A DNA stretch of 64,000 nucleotides from Xiphydria camelus (taxonomy: Eukaryota; Arthropoda; Insecta; Hymenoptera; Xiphydriidae). The notes under the pieces are model-generated. The model saw nothing but the letters and a program-made list of their open reading frames with translations, made no database searches and was not told the origin of the DNA. Shown piece by piece: positions 1-10,488 of the stretch; within the stretch, counting starts at the first letter, position 1; each line of letters starts with the position of its first letter. The translations under genes and the position numbers were made by a program. Location of the stretch: positions 27,577,385 through 27,641,384 of the forward strand of contig OY783195.1 in the NCBI GenBank assembly GCA_963678675.1. The letters are read 5' to 3'.

Positions 1-118
1 AGTTTAACCAAACTGAAAATGAACCAAAATTTAAATAGAAGATCCGTATTTCACCAAACGGTTTGGTCATCATCTCTAGGATTTTGGTTACATCGACAAA
101 GATATTTTTCTCGGTGTA
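1..118 (+). repeat. Family A MITE, right-hand part
   Basis: This is the right end of the commonest miniature element in the window. It shows the family A core with a GATCCGTATTTCACC-like stretch, then the CCAAACGGTTTGG palindrome, and finishes TTTTTCTCGGTG before TA. The left end lies outside the window. Full copies occur at 43415-43668 and 52862-53121. Confidence 0.75.
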
Positions 119-172
119 CGCGCGTCTGCATTTTTCAATTTTAATGCGCGTAGAAAACGTAGGTACGTCATG

Positions 173-385
173 CACTGAGAGAAAAAGTGGTATATTTTCA
201 ATGAAATCTGCGTTTACAGATGAGGGCGTGCAGAATTAGTTGCTCTGGCTAATAAATTTGGTTATAACGATTAATAACTACTTGAATGGCATTCGAGTCA
301 ATTATTAGTCCAAGTAACTCGATCTGCTTTCCCCCATCCGTTGCCGCCGATTTCGTCAAATTTACTACATTTTTCTCTCGGTATA
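173..385 (+). repeat. Family H MITE, uninterrupted copy
   Basis: The element runs from CACTGAGAGAAAAA to TTTTTCTCTCGGTA. Its interior carries the marks of family H: GTTTACAGATG near the left end, a GTCAATTATTAGTCCAA stretch, and CCGATTTCGTCAAAT near the right end. The same marks, split by later insertions, occur at 13952-14868 and 46640-47928. It has no coding capacity. Confidence 0.7.
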
Positions 386-1235
386 CACGGTAAGGATCTA
401 TGTAAAATGACGCAGAAACGTCTCTCTCTCTCTCTCGATACCAAAGTAGCTTCTCACCGCCTGCCAACCGCGAGCTCGTCTTACCGACGTCCTGCTCACC
501 CGGAAGAGAAACGCAACGGCAATAAGGACGAAGCGGAGAGAGGAAGAGGTACCTACCGAAAGGGGCCGACACCCCGACGAGAACGGGACACCGCCAACGA
601 CGCTCTCGAAATACGGGCAATTGTGCCCTCCCGCGAATTGTCCTCCTCTCTTCCGGGCGCCGCCCCGAAAACCAAAACACAAATAATATTATGTGAGCCC
701 TCACCGCAATGCGCGCCGAGGGGGTGAGAAAGAAACGCGCGCGCGAGGTGGGAGCGGAGGGGTTGTACGGATAGCGGAGCAGCATCCACATGGACCATTT
801 GAGAGGAAGAAAAGGAGTAGGCCCGAGTGCGAACGGATCTGCATGTCAATGGGTATAATGGTAATTGGGATGCACCGTTAGAAACTCCGATTCCCCCTCC
901 CCTCGCCTCCTCCGTGCTCCTCTCACTCTTGCCGCGAGTCCTCGCGGGGAGAGGAAAGGAATCCCTCGCGCTCGAAGGAAGTCACGTCTCTTGGATATAA
1001 TACGGCTATACCTGCAGTGTACTCGCCACCTATACACTCGACCGTAAAGTGGGTGCCACTTTATACCGGACCGCGGATCATTCCCGACGCCCCCGCGTCT
1101 CGGTACCGGCGAGGGGGGGGGGGAGAGAAAGAGAGAGCGCTAAGATCCAGACGAAAGCCCGCCCCCGGAGCTTACCGATTAATTTCGAACGGCTGATATC
1201 GTTCGACGAATCGAATTTTCCAAAAACGATTGTCG
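386..1235. other. GC-rich upstream DNA, no gene seen
   Basis: This is CpG-rich sequence with short GA/CT tracts and a poly-G run near 1113. Open frames here overlap on both strands and have the Arg/Ser/Pro-rich composition expected of high-GC non-coding DNA. I see no splice signals or recognisable protein. Confidence 0.5.
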
Positions 1236-1420
1236 CATCGAGAGAGCGGTTTATTAACGGTTGATAAAAATGTCATTTTAAATACGGCGAAATAAATATT
1301 TCGTCGGGACAGGAAAATATAGGTTAATTATTAAAATGTTTATTTCGTTCAAACGATCGTTTTAAAGGATCGAATTATGACAAATAAATATCGCAATAGT
1401 TAACGAATACACTGTCGGTG
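1236..1420. repeat. Family C MITE, diverged copy
   Basis: The sequence is roughly palindromic, from GCGGTTTATTAACGG to TAACGAATACACTGTCGGTG, with internal AAATAAATAT motifs. It aligns by eye with the reverse complement of the better copy at 10529-10821. The ends have drifted from the CACTGAG/CTCAGTG consensus. Confidence 0.55.
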
Positions 1421-1447
1421 GAAGCGTGTTATTTTTATACACTTAAT

Positions 1448-1604
1448 AACGTGTGCAAACCTCGTAGTTCAGTTTCAAACGTTTCCAAGCGTCTTGCATA
1501 CCTACTTTAAACGTGTAATTGAGATTCCCTGTGTAAATTAGCAGGTTTAAAGTGTTTTTTCCTGATGAATAAACACACAGTTTAATTACGAGGTTTACAC
1601 GCGC
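1448..1604. repeat. Short inverted-repeat element
   Basis: The left arm GTGCAAACCTCGTA at about 1453-1466 pairs with TACGAGGTTTACAC at about 1587-1600. The arms enclose about 120 bp of AT-rich DNA. This fits a degenerate MITE. I found no second copy in the window, so the family is unassigned. Confidence 0.45.
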
Positions 1605-2213
1605 AAAGTGCGCAAATGTAACACACTTTCATTTGCGGTGTATTTACTCGATTCGTTAAAACGTTCATTTCGTCATATTCAAAGAAACATTCATCGACTG
1701 CGAACGAATTGCTTCCTCGGTGCGAGAGGAGACGAGCGCGCGCGCGGCCAGGGTCATGCGAGAAGTTCCGTGGAGACGAGACACCTCGTCGCAGGAGAAG
1801 GCGAAAAAGAGGATCGACGAAGAACGGCGCGCGGGGAGGGCTAATTTATGGAGAACGCGTAAAGTAACGCGCAAAGTCGTCGGGTCGGGTGGCCATGTTG
1901 GTTTCGACGTGCACTCGTGCGGGGTGCCGGCCTTTATACCCCCGTCAAGGTGGCGTTGCCGGACACCCACACGCGCGCGTCATCGCGTACGAGCGCACAA
2001 CCACGCCACGGACGGCGGCGCTACGTGCACGCGCGACCACACCGCCGAGAGCGAGGCGTCGGTGTCGCGTACGTAGACGTATACGTGTGCGCCGTACTCT
2101 CCCGCTTCCCACCCCTTTGAGACCACCCCGTCGCGCACGTTGCACAGCGCAGCTCTCGTCCACCACCTTCTCCCTCGCGTCTCTCCCCTTCGGCTCCTCT
2201 CCGTGCAAGCACC

Positions 2214-2215
2214 CT

Positions 2216-2238
<23 letters not shown>
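2214..2238. repeat. (CT)n microsatellite
   Basis: An uninterrupted CT tract lies in the CpG-rich upstream block. GA/CT tracts near insect promoters are often bound by GAGA-type factors. Such binding here is only inference. Confidence 0.9.
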
Positions 2239-2246
<8 letters not shown>

Positions 2247-2465
2247 ACCCCTATCCCTCCTACCACCACCCGCTCTCGCTCGCGTCTTATTATTTCCATT
2301 TTTCCGATTCTCCCCGTCATCCCGCTCGCCCGCCATCGTTCGCCCGCGCACCAAGGAAAATATCTATATTTATCTGTTTCTTCGCGGGGTGCGCGCCCGA
2401 CTCTCCTTTTTCCTCGATTTTTCTCCGCCTTACTTCGTCTCTCCTTCTCCACCCCGTCCTCCCCG

Positions 2466-2550
2466 TCCTCCTCCTCCTCCTCCTCCTCCTCCACCTTCGG
2501 CTCTGCCGCCGCCGCCGCCGCCGCCGTCGTTGCCGCCGCCGACGACGACG
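2466..2550. repeat. (CTC)n and (CCG)n trinucleotide tracts
   Basis: A CTC run passes into a CCG/GCC run and then a short GAC run. Translated, it gives Pro, Leu, Arg or Ala homopolymers in every frame. This explains the long spurious open frames across 1889-2949. Confidence 0.9.
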
Positions 2551-2696
2551 GGAAAAAGGAAGCAAAAGATGCGGCGAAGCGTGCGCCTTTCCTTGGCAGC
2601 GCGGAGAGCGGCGGCGGGCCGGAGAGGCCTTCCGCTTCCTTATGCCCCGCCGCGGACTGCATCACCAGTCGCGCGGTTCTCGCCCGGTCGCGCTCA

Positions 2697-2745
2697 TATA
2701 AGACAAATATCCCAGAAACCGAGAGACCCCGGAGACGAGCAGTTC
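2697..2745 (+). promoter_or_regulatory. Possible core promoter (TATAAG with a GCAGTTCC initiator-like site)
   Basis: TATAAG stands at 2697-2702 in otherwise GC-rich DNA, and an initiator-like GCAGTTCC follows at about 2739-2746. The spacing of about 44 bp is longer than the usual 30 bp, so the pairing is doubtful. It is listed because it is the clearest TATA-type site in the upstream CpG-rich block. Confidence 0.2.
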
Positions 2746-4695
2746 CTTTCGTGTGACGGCTCTGCGTACCTCCCACTTGGTCGCGCGGCGTTGCAACAGT
2801 GCCGGTGTCCTACGCGCTCTTCTAACGCGAATAGAGGAGGAGGGACGGAGAGATCGGTGCGGCTCGGAGACCGGGACGAGACTGACGAACGGCGAGCCCC
2901 CTCTCCTTCCAGTGGCCCCCTCCGTTCGTCGTCGGGGCCCGCGTGGTAAATTCGCCGCGAGTCGCGCGCGGTCCCTGCGATCGCCGCGCGATGAGGAGCG
3001 CTCGCTGAGACGCGAAGATCTCCAGCCGGTCCAGCGGGAAGCGGCGCGAGGCGCTGCCGTGTCCGGCGGCACTCTCGGCGGTTGCGCGACGAGCGGCGAA
3101 GAGAGTTCCCTGTCGTCGCGATGGAGCGTCCCCGGAAGGAGATTCCGCCGAGCGGCACGGATCGTCCTTTCTTCGCCGAGGGGAGCGATCGCCCCGACCA
3201 CGCGACGATCGGAGCAACGTGGGACCGCGACGTCAGCGAAAGTGAAGTAGCGATCGTGAACTCGCGAGACGGCTTCCCCTCGTTCTGCCTCCTCGCGACG
3301 GACCGTCGGAAGGAGCGCCTGTGAACGCGTGCGAGGACGAGTCGATCGCCGCACCGGTGGAGCTCATCCTTCGACGCGCGCCTGGAATGCCTCGCCCCGC
3401 GATCGCCGAGCGTCGGATCGCGCAATCGGCAAGTTCCCGACGGGACGTCGTCGCGAGACGCGACGCCGGGGTCCGCGCGCCGGGGGGAGAGGCCGCGCGT
3501 AAAAGACAAACCAAAGTTCCTATTTTTCACCGTAGCGCACAGTTTTAGAGTAAAACGTGGGAGAGGAGGTGGCAGAGGGAGCGGGGAGAGAGAATTTCAG
3601 ACAATTTCAAGCAAAACACGCCGAAACCTCGTGGCCGGGGGGGGAAGAGGGAGAGAGCGTCTCCCGCGCTAATTAGTCGGCCAATTAGAAGCGGCCCCGC
3701 GTAACGAGCTGCGCGCGCAAAGTTCCTAAAGAAACGCACTTTGAATTTTAATAAGAAGATAGTAATAATAACTGTAGTGATAACGATCGTTTTAATAATA
3801 ATAGCGACGGTAATAGCAGTACTAATAATTATAATAATAGTTGTAATAACGCTGGCACGCGTCGAGAGCGGAGGCTACGTGTTACGACGGATAACGCTAT
3901 TCCTATCGATAACAATATTAATGGTAATAACGACAGTAATGATAGATTTAACGCTGAATAATTAAAAGGCGACGAGATATCGGAAGAATAATACGAGAGA
4001 TCATCGAACAAATGGAAGGGTCCATCGAGAAAGAGTCCTCTCGAGGCTCGAGTGCCTGCGACTCGTCGACGCGGTGATAAGGGCGACTCTTAAAAATTTC
4101 TCCGCGCGAGGATAAAGGAGGCGGGTCGAGCGACAAGCGCCGCGTCGAGGAGGACAATCGCGAAGAGCCGTGCGACGAGGGAAGGGCGCCGCGGTGCGTT
4201 GCGAATTCGTCGATAAAAAAAAATACGCAAGTGCGGTTAAGAGGCGGAGAGGGGAAACAAACAACGCGCTGTGTCTTACGGTCGAAATACCGCCGGGCAA
4301 TAAACGGGAGGAGGGCGGAGATAAAGTGAAGTTTTACTGCGACGCGAGGAGATGTTATTTTCGAGTATCCGGAAACGCTAGATCTCTCGCCGAGAGAACG
4401 ACGCTTTCGATCTTTGCGCGCGACAAATTGTCGTGACGCTCGAGAAGAATTAAAAGTCCGCGCGAATCGAAGAAATATATATTACGAAGATACAGATATA
4501 TCTATATACAACGATACAAGCGCGTGCGGTATATAGCGACATATATATATATATACACACACGTGATATTTCCATAAAAGTTTTACGCGCCGCGCCGCAG
4601 GAATTGCGCCGCACGACGCGCAAAAATCGTCGCACGAAGACAAATCGTATCTCGCGCTTCCGCATCCAAGTGTCGATTCGCACCGGAAACGCGCC

Positions 4696-5016
4696 ATGTC
4701 CACCGTCAGCGTCGTGTCCAGCTCCTCGGTCGAGGTGGACTCCGACTCCTCGAACGACATGTCGAACAAGGACGACGCGCGCGAACGGAAGTTCATCCTG
4801 CCGAACGAGCTCTACAAGAGTCTCCTGGCGAGCGCGGTGCTCGGCAAGACGGTCCTCAATAGGAATCTCAACTTTAAGGATAATTTGGCCAATCTGAAGG
4901 ACAATCTGAACGCGCTCGGCGCGCTGAAGGAACTCAAGGATCTGAAGGGACTCACCGTCAGTAGCGTGCCGGCTTTTCCGAGGAATCTCGCTCTGCACAG
5001 AGAGGATCACGACGAG
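4696..5016 (+). CDS. rn: Zinc-finger transcription factor (rotund/squeeze-like), coding exon 1
   Basis: This exon carries the likely start codon and encodes 107 residues. It opens with a Ser/Val/Asp-rich acidic segment (residues about 1-28) that includes SSSSVEVDSDSSNDMSNKDD. A basic ERKFILPNELYKSLLASAVL stretch follows at about 30-49. The rest is an amphipathic, repetitive Asn/Leu/Lys/Asp region (about 53-90: LNFKDNLANLKDNL, then ALKELKDLKGL), which could form helices. The exon ends GAC GAG then GTGAGA, a good donor, in phase 0. The next phase-0 acceptor is at 7299, with an intron of 2283 bp. No domain is recognised in this exon alone. The family assignment comes from exon 5 of the same frame. 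The start is the first ATG of the frame, and an upstream coding exon cannot be excluded. Confidence 0.75.
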
Positions 5017-5235
5017 GTGAGACGGGGAAGGTTCGCTGGGGTGGGTTACAGCAGGTGCTTTGCACGCTACTGCGGAATGTTCCTCGAAAAATGTCTATTT
5101 TTTGGAATATCGATCGCGCGGCGTGATACGCCGATCTACAGATGATATCCTGCACTCGGCGAAGGATCGTCGTTGGGGCGGGTTGTACTTTTTCTATGCT
5201 ACAGCGGGAGAAAAATAATGTTCCGATCCAAGTTA

Positions 5236-5432
5236 CCGTCGAGATAAATAGTGCCAAGAGAACGTATTCACTTAAGACAAGTGTATGTTCGTTGAATTGA
5301 ACGAATCTGCATTTTATTCGAATAATGCATATACTTATTTGATTCAACGAGAATATGTTTGGCTTAAATAAAGGTTTTTGGTACTATTTATGTCGACGGG
5401 TTACTTGGATCGATAAATTATTTTTCTCAGTA
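5236..5432. repeat. Probable MITE in intron 1
   Basis: An AT-rich stretch has internal dyads (for example GTTGAATTGAAC at about 5290 against GATTCAAC at about 5341). It ends with TTATTTTTCTCAG before TA, the right-end signature of the shared-terminus elements. The left end is not clear and the family is unassigned. Confidence 0.4.
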
Positions 5433-5535
5433 CCTACAGGGCAAACCGGGGCGAATCGGATCATAAATCCATATTCCTTAAATCGTGATTAGTCTCGGAC
5501 GGAGTCACATGAGCAATCGAAATGCTCATTTTTAT

Positions 5536-5976
5536 CACTGAGAAAAACAATTAGGTTAAATTCACAAAACGCGTCTGGTTAAACGCGTTTAGTTATTCTA
5601 ACTGAAATACTGATCAGTTGAATCAAGTATTTAGTCACTCTAATCAAAAAGTGCACTGTAGAAAGATTTCTATCAAATTTAATGCAATTGTATGTAAAGT
5701 TTTTATCCAATACGTCGTTATGAAAATTCATATCCTCCGTTATGAAATTTATAAAGGAAATTCCAGAAGGAAATGTATAAAATTTCATCATTACGGAGTA
5801 TATTAATTTTCATAATCACATATTGGAAAAAAGCTTTATATAAAAGTATGTTAAAAATACAATTTTTTATAGTGTGGTCAGTCAGACCAAACAGATGGAG
5901 GATCCATATTCCATCAAACAGTTTGATCATCGTCTCCGAGATTTTGGTTTGATCGACCAAATTTTTTTCTCAATTT
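5536..5976 (+). repeat. Family A MITE interrupted by family D
   Basis: The left part (5536-5653) has CACTGAGAAAAACAATTAGG and the usual ACGCGTCTGG/TTAGTTATTCTAAC core. The right part (5875-5976) has GGAGGATCCATATTCC and the CTCCGAGATTTTGG tail. Without the family D insert the two parts join into a normal A interior. Confidence 0.7.
5654..5874. repeat. Family D MITE nested in family A, TG target duplication
   Basis: The element runs from CACTGTAGAAAG to TTTTTTATAGTG. It carries the D marks TTTTATCCAATAC, AAAATTCATAT, TTTCATAATCACATATTGG and AAAGCTTTATATAAAAG. TG stands on both sides (5652-5653 and 5875-5876). Removing the element plus one TG restores the family A sequence AAAAAGTGGTCAG. Confidence 0.7.
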
Positions 5977-6610
5977 ATGATCCGATTCATCCCGATCTAC
6001 CCTACATTTCGAAATACCCACCACATATCGAGGCACACATCGCGGTTTACGCGGAATCTTCCTTTATGCATAATTAAGGAACGCGTAATTAGACGCGCGC
6101 AACTATCGCGCGATCGCACGCTTTTCCCATTGTCTAGGCAATAAAGGTGTCGGCGAACGAGCGCGCGGTAGTCGGACGCTAATTTATCATCGCATCGATC
6201 GCCGATCGATATACTCGTACTTCCGTTCGCGCGAGTCAGGCCCGCTGAGTAGCCGCGCGTCCTTCCGCGAGCCTTTTAAACGTCCGGCCGCAATTGCCAT
6301 AATTCAGACCTCGACGTTTTATCGGTTCCAACGCGGAGGATGAGAGAGATACGTATATTCGTTTCTTCCCGATCGGCAGATCTTCGCGCCGATGGCAGCG
6401 CGCATGCATTGGCGCGATTCCCGGAGGGAGAGCGCGATAATATTATGGGAAGTGGATAAATCGCGATTTAATCAATCGACTATACAACGGCTAAACGTTA
6501 CATCTGGTGATAAACTCGTCGTTGTTTGCTCAATGTTTTCGCGATACCGACGACAAAACTTTTTGTGCAAGGACGATAAGGAAAATGCTTTGATTTAAAT
6601 CATTAAAGGG

Positions 6611-7193
6611 ACGGGAAGAATATCTTTTGATTTAACTAAATTTTGAGGTCATGGACGGCCAAATAAATATATGTATATGTACCCGGATAGACAAATGTAC
6701 AGCAACTTTAAGTAGTATTAGCCCATCTGATGCATCAGGGCTGTGCGCTCAATGAGTCGTCATTTTGAGCAAGCATATTTGTGTCACGAAATGACTTCAA
6801 ACTAATACAAGTAAAATGCCAAACATTTATTCAATATGTGCACAATTTTTCGTGGATATATTGCTACAATAAATACAACGATTAATTTCAATCAGGTTAT
6901 GATATTAATTTAACAATTTTTTGGGGAACAATTATTTTTCTAAACTCAGACGGCAAAATAAACGTAGACTTTGGAGCAATCAATTATCGTAGTTTGTATG
7001 AACGTCGTTACGATCATACAAGTTTATCCGGATAGTTATCTCAACAAATATGTATTTATGCATTAAGGTTTAGTTGAAGTAACTAAACACCTAGCTGCTT
7101 CAACTAAATATTTATTGAAATAACCATACATTTAGTTCATCGTCCGTAATCTCAAAATTTAGTTAAATCGAACGATTTTCTTTTTCCCAGTGC
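6611..7193 (+). repeat. Family G MITE interrupted by family I
   Basis: The flanking parts match the uninterrupted G copy at 7794-8032: TTTAACTAAATTTTG and GGACGGCC near the left end, CTCAAAATTTAGTT and CGAACGATTT near the right. The right end reads TTTTCCCAGTG. Family I sits at 6682-7034. Confidence 0.6.
6682..7034. repeat. Family I inverted-repeat element
   Basis: The ends are CCGGATAGACAAATGTA and CATACAAGTTTATCCGG, which are imperfect inverted repeats. The interior includes GATGCATCAGGGCTGTGC and AAACATTTATTCAATATGTG. A second copy at 47522-47867 has the same ends and the same internal order. The termini differ from the CACTGAG group. Confidence 0.7.
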
Positions 7194-7299
7194 GATCTCG
7201 ACCCTCTGATTTCTCCTGAATTTTGTCGTATACGACACGATCCATCGATCACGACGGGCATAACGAGTAACGCAGTTTCCTTCCAATGTTTACTTGCAG

Positions 7300-7566
7300 A
7301 AAGCGTCCTTCGCATGGTCCGAAGGGGGTGAAGAGGGCGGAGGAGGTGGCGGGGGCGGCGGGGGTGGAACGGGCGGTACGGGAGGAGCCGGAAGTGGCGG
7401 AGGGGGTGCCACCGCTGCCGGCGGTGGTGGACTGGCCCACTGGGTCAGCGTCATGGCGGAACACATTCACAATCCCCACTCGGCCACCGGGGTCGGCGGC
7501 GTTCATCATCAGCAGCAATCGCCTCCCCAACCTCCCTACCCCTGGAACAACGGGCTGTCCAGCGAG
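7300..7566 (+). CDS. rn: Zinc-finger transcription factor (rotund/squeeze-like), coding exon 2
   Basis: The exon encodes 89 residues in phase 0 at both ends. The acceptor is TTTACTTGCAG ending at 7299, and the donor is GAG then GTGAGT at 7567. It begins KASFAWSEGGEE and runs into a glycine-rich tract of about 40 residues with scattered Thr, Ala and Ser. It then has HWVSVMAEHIHNPHSATGVG, a short His/Gln/Pro run, and WNNGLSSE. Glycine tracts and His/Gln-rich linkers are common in the disordered N-terminal regions of insect transcription factors. The following intron is about 25.7 kb. The protein-like WVSVMAEHIHNP and PYPWNNGL segments and both splice sites make this a convincing exon. Confidence 0.8.
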
Positions 7567-7793
7567 GTGAGTCATTTATTCCATGGGATGCCTGAGAACT
7601 CGTTATTCTTTCGTTTCTCGACTGTTTTCTTCGAGCCGATCATCCGATCTCCAATTTGTCGCGTCGATATGGAGAAATTAGACTGAAACGAGGGGGAGAT
7701 GGGAACAATTTCACGCAATCCATTTTCTCCTCCGATGATGAACAAATCTCTTGCCATCCCTCGTTTCCCTTTAAGCAAAAGTACACTGAGAAC

Positions 7794-8032
7794 AAAAATC
7801 GTCAGATTTAACTAAATTTTGCCAACTGCAACTTCTCGGACGGCCACTTAAATATATAGTTATCGGAATAAATACATATGTAGTTTTTGAGTAACTGAAA
7901 TTTAGATAAGGTAATCAAACGTTCAGCTGTTTCAATTAAATGTTTATTCAAGTAACTATATATTTTGTTGGCCGCTCGTAACCTCAACATTTTGTTGAAT
8001 CGAACGATTTCTTTTCACAGTGTAGTCGATAC
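7794..8032 (+). repeat. Family G MITE, uninterrupted, TA target duplication
   Basis: The element runs from CACTGAGAACAAAAA to TTCTTTTCACAGTG and is flanked by TA on both sides (7792-7793 and 8033-8034). Its interior includes GGACGGCCACTTAAATATATAG and repeated AGTAACT motifs. Confidence 0.75.
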
Positions 8033-8069
8033 TATACTTCCACTGTTCGTCTGATGAAAACTTCCGATG

Positions 8070-8258
8070 AAACAAGCCAACTCAGATTAATTTACCAACT
8101 ATATCTACCGACAAAAGGAATTTTATTAAATAAAACAAAAAAATGTAGTCATTCCAAATATACACAGTCCAACGAAATACACAATGATTAGTCTGAAAAA
8201 ATTTAACCTTTCAAAGCAAACCAAACAATTTGGTTGGAACGACATTTTTCTCTCAGTG
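8070..8258 (+). repeat. Family L MITE
   Basis: It ends TTTTTCTCTCAGTG before TA. Its marks are AACTCAGATTAATTTA, CACAGTCCA and CCAAACAATTTGGTTGGAA. These are shared in order with the copy at 39537-39755. The left boundary is approximate. Confidence 0.6.
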
Positions 8259-9159
8259 TACAACGATCTCGCGCTTCCGAGATCAGAGCCGTGGAGAAGC
8301 GGTGCAGTGGAAAAAAAATGAATCGGTGAACAGACAAAAAGGAAGCAACGAACGCGCGCGCGCGCGCGCGCGGAAGACGCCGTTGCGCGTCGACGAAACG
8401 TCGAGCGCGCATATAAGAAACGTTTTTGCATCTCCCAGAAGAGAATGCGAGATCTACTCCTGTTTTTCCCCGTGTTTTTTCAATTTTTTTTTTTCCGACC
8501 AGCCCCCCTCCACAGCGCATCGGCTAGAGAAGCAACGGCGGATTAGGACAGATATCCAAGGGCGGTGTAAAAAAAAAGAGAGAGGGGCGCAAAAGGGTTG
8601 AAGATCGTTTTGCATACCGCACGGACCGGCGTGGATCCGCGCGTCTCTCGCGCCGAAATGACGCGGGGAAAAAAACGGAAAGTAGAAAAAAAAAGCGTTT
8701 CGTCGGGGAAAAAACGGGCCCGCTGCTTATTTGAATGGATACCCATAGGTATCCGGCGCGCACCTAAGCGCTCTCGCGCGCAATTGTATTAGTGCGCCGC
8801 TGCATTGTGCAACGTAATGACGGTGTAGTCGCTGCGCGGGAATTCTTTGACACCGTCACGGAGAAACACTACCCTCGGGGTCGACGCGTTTCCTTTCCGA
8901 TTGTCTCTTTTTTTCTTCTCCCCCCCCCCTCCGATTTTTACCCGCGCGCCGCGTCGACCGTGGACGCTGCAGCAGCAGCCCCGATGATATTCAAATTTTT
9001 AGATTGTTTTTCCCTCTCCCCGGAAGGCTTCCTTCCCTCTCGATTCGATCGGGTTTTTCTTCGAGTTTTCTCCGCTGCCGTTTTTTCGACCCGTCATATT
9101 CGCTCCCTCCCGATCGAACGCGTGGATCGCCTCGGCGCAATTAATTCCGGGCTTTCATA
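8259..9159. other. Intron 2 DNA, no gene seen
   Basis: This is mixed sequence with a CG dinucleotide run at about 8354-8371 and A-rich and pyrimidine tracts. No repeat family of the window is recognisable and no coding exon with splice signals was found. Confidence 0.4.
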
Positions 9160-9606
9160 CACAGAGAAAAAAAGAATTAGTTGGATCTACTAATAATTTA
9201 CTTGCGGGTGTGGCGAGTAATTATAATATTTACATCAATTTGATTTTTTTCATATTAATTAGATATTTGTTCCTTGCAAACATGCACCATTCCACATGAT
9301 TGCAAGGAAGAGATATTGATTGATGTACACTGACAACTATTTTGTACTCAACTGCTCCAGTTTTGTAATCAGCACCAGTTTTATATAGTTATCGCAATAA
9401 TGTTTTGCTCCGGTAATTGAAAATAGTTACAGCTATAAAAACAGATGCTAATTACCAAACTTGAGCAGTTGAGTTCAAAATAGTTGTCAGAACCACATTA
9501 TTATTTCTGTAAGAGTATTAAAAGATTTTATTGATATAAGTAAATAATTACTTGTGCGATCCAGCAGGTAATTTTCGGAGGATCCAATGAAATCTTTTTC
9601 TCTGTG
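9160..9606 (+). repeat. Family K MITE interrupted by family J
   Basis: The left end is CACAGAGAAAAAAAG and the right end is CTTTTTCTCTGTG. Next to the ends stand TTGGATCTACTAATAAT and GGATCCAATGAAAT, as in the copy at 57210-57577. The interior carries CATCAATTTGAT and TTGCAAGG motifs. Confidence 0.65.
9328..9517. repeat. Family J element nested in family K
   Basis: TGACAACTATTTTG and CTCAACTGCTC on the left are mirrored by GAGCAGTTGAG and CAAAATAGTTGTCA on the right. A second copy is at 29799-30016. The right boundary is taken after the TTATTTCTGTAAGAGTA stretch, which corresponds to TTATTTCTCTTTCAGCGTA in the other copy. Confidence 0.6.
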
Positions 9607-10488
9607 CACAGTCGTCCCGCATAAATGTTATCTAGCAACGACGCTGCAGCGGCGCGTTTCGATTCTACCGTTTAATTTGGACCTCGAAAGAAGGCCGCGA
9701 CTGTTCTCGCGTATACAGCGGAGTCGGGTCCTGCGAGAATGGGACGTTTGTTTTTTCAAAAGGAAAATTAGAAGGTCCTTTCGGCGGGGCGCGCGATGAA
9801 TGAAAGCGGCGAGCGAGAGGAATGGTGTCAGAGAGGGGGAGGTAAAGGGAGGGAGAAAGAGAGAGAGACGAATTAGAATTTCAATGGCGAATCTCTCGAA
9901 ATCACCCCCGGAGAGGAGAGTGGGACCTGCAACCCTGGGCTCTTCTGCTCCGAGTTTGTCTTTCTCTTTCTCCCCGCAAGAGCATCAAAAACAAGAAGGC
10001 CCTACAATAAAAAGTGATTTAAATAATCCGCGCCATGCAAATGCTCGTGAGATTCTCACGAGACACCCCAGGCTCCGTGATCGCGCGAGATGTAGAAAGA
10101 GAGAGCGAGACGAGCGGAGGGGGTCCAGAGAAAAAAGAAGCGGGTCCAAAAAACCTTCCAAGACAATCGAGCAATCTGCATATAGCGTGCGGGTCGCCCC
10201 ACCTCGGATAACCCGCGCTACCCCTTCTTACCACTTACGCGCGCGAGTCTTTAGTCTAGTGGGGTAGTCGGATACGTGCCACGGCGACCACGGGTGGCAG
10301 TGACAACCGTGCGTGCACCCAGGACCCTTCGTACTATTTGCGTTTTGGATTTCGGACCGTTCGAGAGAGAGAGAGAAGGACTCGAATCCTGAACCAGTCC
10401 TCGAGTCGTAGACGATTCTCCCATTCGTATTGAAATTCTTGATCGAAGCGGAAAAAATCGTGCTATATATAGTGCTAAAATAAATACG
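9607..10488. other. Intron 2 DNA, no gene seen
   Basis: This is purine-rich and GC-rich sequence with GAGA tracts. Open frames are Arg/Ser/Glu-rich and lack splice signals. I see no recognisable protein or repeat family. Confidence 0.4.

Larger units (their letters stand above)
1605..4695 (+). other. CpG-rich upstream / 5' leader region of the zinc-finger gene
   Basis: The block is strongly CpG-rich, especially about 1700-3720, and contains pyrimidine, CTC and CCG tracts. It ends at the first recognised coding exon. Long open frames exist in several frames but are Arg/Pro/Ser-rich and overlap on opposite strands, so I do not call them genes. An AT stretch at 3741-3965 is a degenerate TAA/TAG-type trinucleotide region. 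Transcription start and any 5' UTR exons for the gene at 4696 probably lie here, which is inference. A CAG at 4598-4600 after a pyrimidine/AT stretch is a possible 3' splice site for the coding exon. Confidence 0.45.
5447..5999. repeat. Outer inverted-repeat element split by family A
   Basis: GGGCGAATCGGATCATAAAT near the left end is the near-perfect inverse of TTTATGATCCGATTCATCCC near the right end. A relative with the same GAGCATTTCGAT and GATCCGATTCA motifs lies at 46866-47060. A family A MITE is inserted at 5536-5976, and that copy is itself interrupted by family D, giving three layers. Confidence 0.6.

Noticed and set aside
1889..2949. Two long overlapping plus-strand frames rich in Pro, Leu and Arg
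   Set aside because: They arise from CTC, CCG and CT tracts in high-GC DNA, overlap each other and minus-strand frames, and have no domains.
3741..3965. Frame encoding a hydrophobic Ile/Val-rich peptide resembling a membrane segment
   Set aside because: It is the translation of a degenerate TAA/ATA-type trinucleotide region. The composition alone produces Ile, Val and Thr.
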